Of a DNA stretch of 12,591 bases, positions 6,492-12,591 are shown piece by piece. Position 1 is the stretch's first letter; every line of letters begins with the position of its first letter. This DNA is from Planctomycetota bacterium. GTDB lineage: Bacteria; Planctomycetota; JAMOSO01. Where the stretch lies: contig JAMOSO010000025.1 in assembly GCA_027063065.1 (NCBI GenBank), positions 1-12,591 on the forward strand, given 5' to 3'. A program made the position numbers and the translations under genes. Under the pieces are notes generated by a model. It saw nothing but the letters and a program-made list of their open reading frames with translations. It had not been told where the DNA came from and made no database searches.

Positions 6492-6938
6492 ATGCAAAGA
6501 ATAATAGTAGTTATGAGTTTGATTTTATGCGTGTTTATTTCTGTGGCTAATGCGTCTGAAAAAGACTGGAATAATGATTTAGATTTAGCTTTAAAAAAAG
6601 CACAGAAATCTAAAAAGGCAGTTCTGGTTGATTTTACAGGTTCTGATTGGTGTACTTGGTGCATAAGATTACATGAAGAAGTTTTTGCTAAACCAGAATT
6701 TAATAAATGGGCAAAAAATAATTTGGAATTAGTCGTTTTAGATTTTCCACAAAATAAACCACAAAATGAGGACTTAAAAAAAAAGAATCATGAGTTAGCC
6801 GAAATTTATGGTGTGCGTGGTTTTCCTACTGTATTGATACTGGATTCTAATGGTAAATTAATTGGCAGAACAGGCTATTTAGCAGGTGGGGTCAAATCTT
6901 ATATTAAGCATTTACAAACTATTATTTCTACAAAATAA
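6492..6938 (+). CDS. Secreted thioredoxin-fold protein
   Basis: A 148-residue protein with a signal peptide (hydrophobic residues about 4-18, likely cleavage after ANA at about residue 21) and a single thioredoxin fold. The redox motif is CTWC (54-57) within DFTGSDWC, and a cis-Pro motif GFPT (P112) follows. The two Cys and the cis-Pro argue for a working thiol-disulfide oxidoreductase in the periplasm, but whether it reduces or oxidises its targets is not clear. The DFTGSDWC-x-WC start with a later LDFP is a form I associate with Planctomycetes/Verrucomicrobia-type thioredoxin-family proteins. The ATG at 6492 is chosen over the TTG at 6489 because AAGGAG lies 5 nt before it. The metal-binding protein gene starts 12 bp after its stop, so the two are almost certainly co-transcribed. 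Confidence 0.85.
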   Translation: MQRIIVVMSLILCVFISVANASEKDWNNDLDLALKKAQKSKKAVLVDFTGSDWCTWCIRLHEEVFAKPEFNKWAKNNLELVVLDFPQNKPQNEDLKKKNHELAEIYGVRGFPTVLILDSNGKLIGRTGYLAGGVKSYIKHLQTIISTK

Positions 6939-6950
6939 AAGCGAGGTTAT

Positions 6951-7832
6951 ATGTTAAGATTATTAGTGTTGTTTGTTTTTTGTTTAGTTAGTGTTAATGC
7001 TTATGCCAGTACAGTACGGGTTTTAACCAGTACATATCCTTTGTATTTAATTACTAAAAATGTAATAGGTAATGTAAAAAATATAAAATTAGAATTATTA
7101 ACGCCTGCTAATGGGGGGTGTCCGCATGATTATTCGTTGTCTTCAAAAGATATGATGCGCGTCGCCAAAGCAGATGTTCTAATAGTTAATGGGCTAGGTC
7201 TAGAGGCTCATATTGGTTTAAATAAACTTAGTTCAAAGGCTAGGGTTATCGATACTAGTATGGGTGTAAAAGATAGAATATTATTACATAAGACTCAAAT
7301 TGTAAAAGATTTGCATGGTAAATTTAATCCTCATTTATTTGTTAGTCCTCGGTTAAATGGCGAGATTGCTATAGAGATAGCTAGGCATTTAAGTTACGAC
7401 AAAAATCAGTCTAGACAATTTATGCAAAATGCTATGGCTTATGCAAAACAAATGCAAAAATTGAATGCGGAATTTGTTGCTGTAACACAGGGTTTAAAGC
7501 ACAAATCTGTTATTCAATCACATGGTGTATTTGATTATTTGTTTGCAGATATGGGTATTGAAATTAAAGCTAAAATGCAGGATCAAGGACGAGAACCATC
7601 GGCTGCTAAAATTAGATTTTTAATCAATTTAATAAATACAGAGCATATTGTAGCTATATTTTCAGAGCCACAATATCCGCAAAAGGTTGCAATATTGTTA
7701 TCGAAAGAGACAGGTGTGCCAACAGCTGTTTTAGATCCAGTAGTAAGTGGACCTCTAGATGCTAATTTAGATTATTTCGCAACACAAATGCGTAAAAATT
7801 TGCAGATAATTAAACGGATATTAATAAAATAA
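6951..7832 (+). CDS. ZnuA-like metal ABC transporter substrate-binding protein (Zn/Mn type)
   Basis: Periplasmic metal-capture protein of the cluster A-I (ZnuA/TroA/PsaA) family. The 293 residues are of family length. A signal peptide ends near AYA-ST (about residue 19) and there is no lipobox. Likely metal ligands are H59 (GGCPHDYSL), H128 (NPHLFVSP), H191 (SHGVFDYLF) and D262 (LDPV), all at expected points; E239 in SEPQ is also conserved. Three His plus one acid fits zinc or manganese. The His/acid-rich loop of Gram-negative ZnuA is absent. The residue before the first PH is Cys (C57). The ATP-binding and permease genes normally found with this family are not in the window. It is paired with the secreted thioredoxin-fold gene upstream. 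Confidence 0.85.
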   Translation: MLRLLVLFVFCLVSVNAYASTVRVLTSTYPLYLITKNVIGNVKNIKLELLTPANGGCPHDYSLSSKDMMRVAKADVLIVNGLGLEAHIGLNKLSSKARVIDTSMGVKDRILLHKTQIVKDLHGKFNPHLFVSPRLNGEIAIEIARHLSYDKNQSRQFMQNAMAYAKQMQKLNAEFVAVTQGLKHKSVIQSHGVFDYLFADMGIEIKAKMQDQGREPSAAKIRFLINLINTEHIVAIFSEPQYPQKVAILLSKETGVPTAVLDPVVSGPLDANLDYFATQMRKNLQIIKRILIK

Positions 7833-7888
7833 AATTATTATTTGATTTTATTCGTATTTTAAATTTGTTATCATATTAAGTTATTGTT

Positions 7889-7916
7889 TAAACTCTATAT
7901 TAAATTGTAGAGTTTA
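7889..7916 (+). other. Hairpin followed by T-rich run ahead of nifJ (terminator or attenuator)
   Basis: TAAACTCTA (7889-7897) pairs perfectly with TAGAGTTTA (7908-7916) around a 10-nt loop, and the T-rich stretch 7921-7937 begins 4 nt later. It lies 56 bp past the metal-binding protein stop and about 30 bp before the nifJ ATG. It may terminate the upstream unit or sit in the nifJ leader as an attenuator. The stem has only two G-C pairs, so it is weak. Confidence 0.4.
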
Positions 7917-7946
7917 GTTAATTTTTTTATTTTTTTTGGAGACATA

Positions 7947-10900
7947 ATGAGCAAACAGTATATAACTGTGGACGGTAACGAGGCTGTAGCCCGCATCGCC
8001 CATAAAACCAATGAGGTTGCAATCATTTATCCTATTACACCTTCAACACCTCTTGGTGAGCTTTCTGATATTTTAAGTTCTCAAGGTCAAACTAATATTT
8101 GGGGTAATGTACCAGATGTTGTAGAGATGCAATCAGAAGCTGGTGCAGCTGGAGCATTACATGGTGCTTTACAAGCTGGTTCAATTGGTACAACTTTTAC
8201 CGCTTCTCAAGGTCTTTTGCTTAAAATACCTAATATGTATAAAATTGCAGGTGAATTAACACCAACTGTTTTTCATGTAACTGCAAGATCTTTAGCAGCA
8301 CAAGGACTTTCTATTTTTGGTGATCATCAAGACGTTATGGCAGCACGTGCAACAGGCTTTGCAATGTTGGCTAGTGCATCTGTTCAAGAAGCAATGGATT
8401 TTGCATTGATTTCTCAAGCTGCTACTTTTGAATCACGTGTACCTTTTATGCACTTTTACGATGGGTTTAGAACTTCACATGAAGTATGCAAAATTGAAAA
8501 TATAAATGATGATATTATTCGTGAAATGATTAATGATGATTTAATTCGTGAGCATCGTGCTCGTGCTTTAAATCCAAATAAGCCAACAATGACTGGTACA
8601 TCACAAAATCCTGACGTTTATTTCCAAGGTCGTGAAACAGTCAATGCGTATTACAATGCCACTCCAGCAATTGTACAGTCTGTCATGGACAAGTTTGCTA
8701 AGCTTACAGGTCGCCAATATGCTCCATTTGAATATTATGGTGCTGAAGATGCAGATCGCGTTATTATGGTAATGGGTTCTGGTATCGGACCTATTCAGGA
8801 AACAATTGATTACCTAAATGCTAATGGCGAAAAAATAGGTATGGTTAAAGTTCGCTTGTATCGTCCGTTTTCAGCAGAATTATTAGTAGATGCTATTCCT
8901 GCTTCAGTAAAAAGTATTGCGGTATTGGATCGTACAAAAGAACCAGGTTGTTTAGGTGAACCTCTATATTTAGATGTGGTTACTGCATTGGTCGAAAAAG
9001 GCAGAACTGATGTAAAAACTATCGGTGGACGTTTTGGTTTGTCATCAAAAGAGTTTACTCCTGCTATGGTTAAGGCTATATATGATGAATTAAACAAACC
9101 TCAGCCTAAAAATCATTTTACAATTGGTATTAATGATGATTTGAATAATACCAGTTTGGACTATGACATATCATTTGATTTAGAAAAAGAAAATGTTGTG
9201 CGTTCTATGTTTTTTGGTTTGGGTTCTGACGGTACAGTAGGTGCTAATAAAAATACAATTAAAATTATTGGTACTGGCACAGATAATTATGCTCAAGGTT
9301 ATTTTGTATATGATTCTAAAAAAGCTGGCTCAACAACAACATCGCATTTGCGTTTTGGACCAGAACCAATTAATTCTACTTATTTGATTAGCTCGGCTAA
9401 TTTTGTTGGTGTTCATCAGTTTCAATTTTTAGAAACTACAGATGTTCTAGGTAAAATTGTTAAAGGCGGTACCTTTTTATTAAATTCTCCTTATTCAGTT
9501 GATGAAGTTTGGAATCATCTTCCAGGTCAAATTCAAAAAACCATCATTGAAAAAGAGTTGAAATTCTATGTGATTGATGCTTATAGTGTTGCTAAAAATG
9601 CGGGCATGGGTAATAGAATTAATGTAGTTATGCAAACATGTTTCTTTAAATTATCTGGTATTTTGCCAGAAGATGAGGCTATTGCTAAAATTAAAGAAGC
9701 AATCAAAAAGACCTATGGCAAAAAAGGTGATAAAGTTGTTAATATGAATAATGCAGCTGTAGATGATTCTTTGTCTCATCTGCAAGAGGTAAACGTTCCA
9801 AATAATGTAACATCTGAAGTTGTTAAACATAGTCTAGTTCCTGCTGATGCTGATGAATTTGTTGTTAAGGTAACTGCAGAAATTATGGCAGGCCGTGGTG
9901 ATGATTTGCCTGTATCTGCTATGCCAGTTGATGGTACTTTCCCAACAGGAACATCTTCATACGAAAAATCAAATGTTTCGGCAACAGTTCCTGTTTGGAA
10001 TGAAGATATTTGTATTCAATGTGGAGCTTGTGGTTTGGCGTGTCCTCATTCATGTATTTCTATGAAACAAGTTACAGATGAACAGTTGGCTGGCGCTCCA
10101 GCGACATTGAAAAAAGCACCGTTAAAAGGCAAGGGTGCAGACGGTAAAAACTTTTTATTGCAAGTGGCCGTAGAAGATTGTACTGGCTGTTCATTGTGTG
10201 TTGAAGTTTGTCCTGTAAAAGATAAAGCTGTAGAAGGTAAAAAAGCAATCAATATGGACGATAAAGAGCCTATTCTTGAGGCAGAACGTGCTAATTTGAT
10301 TTTTCATGATTCGCTACCAGTAGTGCCAAGGTCTGAAGTAGATCTAAATACTGTTAAAGGAACTCAGTACTTAGAATCAACTTTTAAATATTCTGGAGCT
10401 TGTGCAGGTTGTGGCGAAACTCCTTATGTAAGATTGTTATCTCAATTGTTTGGTGATCGTTTGATGATTGCTAATGCAACAGGTTGTTCTTCTATTTATG
10501 GTGGTAATTTACCAACTACTCCTTGGCATAAATCACAATCGGGTAAAGGACCAACTTGGTCAAATTCTTTATTCGAAGACAATGCTGAATTTGGATTTGG
10601 TTTTTCTGTTACAGCTCGTAAAAACCGTGTAATTGCTACGGATTTATTAAAGAAATTATCTGACAAGTTAGATTCTGCTCTTGTGGATGGCTTATTAAAT
10701 GCTGTTCAAGAAAACGAGGCAGATTATGAAGCACAAGCAAATCGTGTTAAAGAGTTAGAATCTGCATTGGCAGGTATGGAAGATAATGACGCGAAGCATT
10801 TATTGAGTCTTGCAGATTTCTTTATAGATCGTTCAATCTGGTCTGTCGGTGGTGATGGATGGGCTTATGATATTGGTTATGGTGGTTTAGATCACGTTTT

Positions 10901-11471
10901 AGCTAGCGGTAAAGATTTTAACTTGTTGGTTTTAGATACAGAAGTGTACTCAAATACTGGTGGTCAAGCTTCTAAATCAACACCACGTGCTGCGGTAGCT
11001 AAATATGCTGCTGGTGGTAAACCTACTCGTAAAAAAGATTTAGGCCTTATAGCTGCTGCTTATGGTAATGTTTATGTCGCTCAAATTGCAATGGGAGCAA
11101 ATAATCGTCAAACTATTAAAGCATTCCGTGAAGCAGAAGCTCATAAAGGTCCATCAATTATTATTGCTTATTCTCATTGTGTAGCTCATGGTATTGATAT
11201 GAGTCAAGGCTTTGAACAGCAAAAGAAAGCTGTTAATTGTGGTCACTGGCCTTTATGGCGTTATAATCCTGCATTAGCTGCTGAAGGTAAAAATCCATTT
11301 GTATTGGATTCAAAAGCACCTAAGGGTACTTTTGCTGAATATGTAGCAGGTGAAGGACGTTATATGATGCTTAAACGTACTAATCCAAATGGTGCAGATG
11401 CGTTATTAGAGCAAGCTCAACAAGATTGTACAGAACGTTGGGAATATTACAGTAAACTAGCTAATATATAA
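7947..11471 (+). CDS. nifJ: Pyruvate:ferredoxin (flavodoxin) oxidoreductase, single-chain
   Basis: Oxidatively decarboxylates pyruvate with CoA to acetyl-CoA and CO2, passing electrons to ferredoxin or flavodoxin; oxygen-sensitive and cytoplasmic. The 1174 residues match the common single-chain form without the C-terminal extension of the Desulfovibrio africanus enzyme. In order: pyruvate-binding domain with YPITPSTPLGE (about 28-38), then the CoA and gamma-type domains. A two-cluster ferredoxin domain follows (C689, C692, C695, C699 and C745, C748, C751, C755). The TPP domain has C819, C822, C847 and C1078 for the proximal cluster, GDG at 969-971 and NTGG at 1003-1006 for Mg-TPP. All twelve cluster cysteines are present. 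The start is supported by TGGAGA 6 nt upstream. It is transcribed alone with its own terminator. In a fermenting or nitrite-respiring cell this would be the main pyruvate-to-acetyl-CoA route. Confidence 0.98.
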   Translation: MSKQYITVDGNEAVARIAHKTNEVAIIYPITPSTPLGELSDILSSQGQTNIWGNVPDVVEMQSEAGAAGALHGALQAGSIGTTFTASQGLLLKIPNMYKIAGELTPTVFHVTARSLAAQGLSIFGDHQDVMAARATGFAMLASASVQEAMDFALISQAATFESRVPFMHFYDGFRTSHEVCKIENINDDIIREMINDDLIREHRARALNPNKPTMTGTSQNPDVYFQGRETVNAYYNATPAIVQSVMDKFAKLTGRQYAPFEYYGAEDADRVIMVMGSGIGPIQETIDYLNANGEKIGMVKVRLYRPFSAELLVDAIPASVKSIAVLDRTKEPGCLGEPLYLDVVTALVEKGRTDVKTIGGRFGLSSKEFTPAMVKAIYDELNKPQPKNHFTIGINDDLNNTSLDYDISFDLEKENVVRSMFFGLGSDGTVGANKNTIKIIGTGTDNYAQGYFVYDSKKAGSTTTSHLRFGPEPINSTYLISSANFVGVHQFQFLETTDVLGKIVKGGTFLLNSPYSVDEVWNHLPGQIQKTIIEKELKFYVIDAYSVAKNAGMGNRINVVMQTCFFKLSGILPEDEAIAKIKEAIKKTYGKKGDKVVNMNNAAVDDSLSHLQEVNVPNNVTSEVVKHSLVPADADEFVVKVTAEIMAGRGDDLPVSAMPVDGTFPTGTSSYEKSNVSATVPVWNEDICIQCGACGLACPHSCISMKQVTDEQLAGAPATLKKAPLKGKGADGKNFLLQVAVEDCTGCSLCVEVCPVKDKAVEGKKAINMDDKEPILEAERANLIFHDSLPVVPRSEVDLNTVKGTQYLESTFKYSGACAGCGETPYVRLLSQLFGDRLMIANATGCSSIYGGNLPTTPWHKSQSGKGPTWSNSLFEDNAEFGFGFSVTARKNRVIATDLLKKLSDKLDSALVDGLLNAVQENEADYEAQANRVKELESALAGMEDNDAKHLLSLADFFIDRSIWSVGGDGWAYDIGYGGLDHVLASGKDFNLLVLDTEVYSNTGGQASKSTPRAAVAKYAAGGKPTRKKDLGLIAAAYGNVYVAQIAMGANNRQTIKAFREAEAHKGPSIIIAYSHCVAHGIDMSQGFEQQKKAVNCGHWPLWRYNPALAAEGKNPFVLDSKAPKGTFAEYVAGEGRYMMLKRTNPNGADALLEQAQQDCTERWEYYSKLANI

Positions 11472-11493
11472 TTTATAGCTTAAATGTTATTTT

Positions 11494-11527
11494 AAAAGGG
11501 CAACTCATTTGAGTTGCCCTTTTTTTA
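11494..11527 (+). terminator. Rho-independent terminator after nifJ
   Basis: A perfect 13-bp stem (11494-11506 with 11511-11523; core GGGCAACTC) has a 4-nt loop and runs into a T-tract to 11526. It begins 22 bp past the nifJ stop. Confidence 0.92.
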
Positions 11528-11530
11528 TGT

Positions 11531-11558
11531 TTGAAATTATGTCAAGTTACTATATTGT
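11531..11558 (+). promoter_or_regulatory. Possible zwf promoter
   Basis: TTGAAA (11531-11536, five of six) and TATTGT (11553-11558, four of six) are 16 bp apart, just after the nifJ terminator and about 40 bp before the zwf ATG. Other -10-like elements (GATAAT near 11562) compete, so the exact site is uncertain. Confidence 0.25.
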
Positions 11559-11598
11559 TAGCGATAATTATGTTAGATTGTTTTCAAAGGGAAATATA

Positions 11599-12591
11599 AT
11601 GCTAAAACCTCAAAATCATATAATCACGATATTTGGTGCTTCAGGTGATTTAACTAAGCGTAAATTAATTCCAGCTTTATTTACGTTGTTTGTGCAAGGG
11701 ATGATTTCAGAAAAATTTGCAGTCTTAGGTGTGGGAAGAACAAAAATTAGCGATAAAGACTTTGCTGTAAAAATGAAACAAGCTTTGATTGATTATGCTA
11801 ATCTTACAGAGCAAGCCAAAATAAAATTAGATGATTTTTGTCAGCATTTATACTTTGAGTCTATTGATACTTCTAAAGAGTCAGAATACATAAAAATTAA
11901 ATCGCGTTTAGCAGAAATTGATAAGATAGAGAATACAAAAGGAAACTATATATTTTATCTTTCTACGCCACCAAGTTTATATCCTGTAATTCCACGTGCA
12001 TTGGCATCATGTGGTTTAAATAAAGAAATTGATGGTTGCTGGAGACGTGTCATTGTTGAGAAACCTTTTGGAACTAATTTGCAAACGGCACAAGAGCTTA
12101 ATGCTGATTTGAAACGCGATTATTTGGAAAAACAAATTTATAGAATAGATCATTATCTAGGTAAAGAGACAATACAGAATTTTCTTGTGTTTAGGTTTTC
12201 TAATGCTATTTGGGAGCCTTTATGGAATCGTTCATTTGTAGATTACGTCGAAGTAACTTCTGCTGAAAGTTTGGGGGTAGAAAAGCGTGGTGGTTACTAT
12301 GATAGCTCAGGTGCGGTATGTGATATGTTGCAAAATCATTTATTGCAAACTTTAGCTATGGTGGCAATGGAACCACCAGCTTCTATTGATGCTAATGCAG
12401 TGCGTAATGAAATGGTCAAAGTATTGCAATGTTTAAGACCGTTAAGTGAACAAGAACTAAATACCAATTTAGTTCTAGGGCAGTACACACAAAGTAAAAT
12501 TAAAGGTAAAATTTTGCCTGGATACAGAAGTGAGGAAGGGGTTCCTTCAGATTCTAGGACTGAAACCTATGCGGCATTAAAAGTGCATATT
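11599..12591 (+). CDS. zwf: Glucose-6-phosphate 1-dehydrogenase, N-terminal two thirds (runs off the edge)
   Basis: First enzyme of the oxidative pentose phosphate pathway: oxidises glucose 6-phosphate to 6-phosphogluconolactone with reduction of NADP. The open frame begins at ATG 11599, with AAGGGA 7 nt upstream, and stays open for 331 codons to the last base; the family usually has about 480-510 residues. Visible signatures are the Rossmann motif GASGDLTKRKL (13-23), EKPFG (154-158) and the active-site RIDHYLGKE (182-190, with H185 and K189). They are followed by GGYYDSSGAV and DMLQNHLLQ with catalytic H247. The gene looks intact as far as it goes. It is separated from nifJ by a terminator. 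In many bacteria pgl or gnd follows, but that cannot be seen here. Confidence 0.96.
   Translation, partial: MLKPQNHIITIFGASGDLTKRKLIPALFTLFVQGMISEKFAVLGVGRTKISDKDFAVKMKQALIDYANLTEQAKIKLDDFCQHLYFESIDTSKESEYIKIKSRLAEIDKIENTKGNYIFYLSTPPSLYPVIPRALASCGLNKEIDGCWRRVIVEKPFGTNLQTAQELNADLKRDYLEKQIYRIDHYLGKETIQNFLVFRFSNAIWEPLWNRSFVDYVEVTSAESLGVEKRGGYYDSSGAVCDMLQNHLLQTLAMVAMEPPASIDANAVRNEMVKVLQCLRPLSEQELNTNLVLGQYTQSKIKGKILPGYRSEEGVPSDSRTETYAALKVHI

Noticed and set aside
6377-6664. 95-codon minus-strand open frame
   Set aside because: It runs across the long terminator hairpin and the start of the thioredoxin-fold gene, has no ribosome binding site, and shows no recognisable protein feature.
8810-10252. 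Minus-strand open frames of 68-95 codons inside nifJ
   Set aside because: They are antisense to conserved PFOR domains and have no supporting signals.
1-12591. CRISPR array, insertion sequence, prophage or tRNA/rRNA genes
   Set aside because: I saw no regularly spaced direct repeats, transposase or integrase frames, terminal repeats of an element, or tRNA-like cloverleaf sequence; the genes are core functions with similar AT-rich composition throughout.

Overview
The window comes from an AT-rich bacterium with an anaerobic or microaerobic energy metabolism: a pyruvate:ferredoxin oxidoreductase and a periplasmic multiheme cytochrome c pair sit beside a peroxiredoxin. Lineage cannot be fixed from sequence alone. 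The thioredoxin-fold protein (DFTGSDWC-x-WC followed by a DFP segment) and the 3D-domain protein look to me most like proteins of the Planctomycetes-Verrucomicrobia-Lentisphaerae-Kiritimatiellae group. This is a recollection-based inference of moderate to low confidence. I see no mobile element, CRISPR array, tRNA or rRNA.

Left block, minus strand (1-4257). Reading leftward, the order is a 3D-domain cell-wall protein, rpsO, pnp, an NrfH/NapC-type tetraheme quinol dehydrogenase, and the N-terminal part of an octaheme hydroxylamine oxidoreductase (HAO)-family cytochrome. The two cytochrome genes overlap by ATGA and should form one quinol-to-periplasm electron route, probably to nitrite or hydroxylamine. 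The HAO-like frame is cut at the window edge by a stop that lies in a perfect 15-bp inverted repeat, which looks like a fold-back artefact or rearrangement rather than a natural gene end. rpsO and pnp keep their classical order, but a strong terminator-like hairpin lies between them.

Centre, plus strand (4258-7946). A divergent promoter region separates the 3D-domain gene from hisD (histidinol dehydrogenase, the only his gene here). A typical 2-Cys peroxiredoxin (AhpC/Prx1 type) follows, closed by a very long perfect hairpin. Next comes a two-gene unit: a secreted thioredoxin-fold protein and a ZnuA-like metal-binding protein whose permease and ATPase are not in the window.

Right block, plus strand (7947-12591). 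A complete 1174-residue nifJ (pyruvate:ferredoxin/flavodoxin oxidoreductase) has its own terminator. The first 331 codons of zwf (glucose-6-phosphate dehydrogenase) then run off the right edge.

Most of the window is ordinary core metabolism. The parts most worth a second look are the nrfH-hao module with its broken edge, the apparently leaderless start of the 3D-domain gene, and the operator-like palindrome ahead of the thioredoxin/metal-binding unit.
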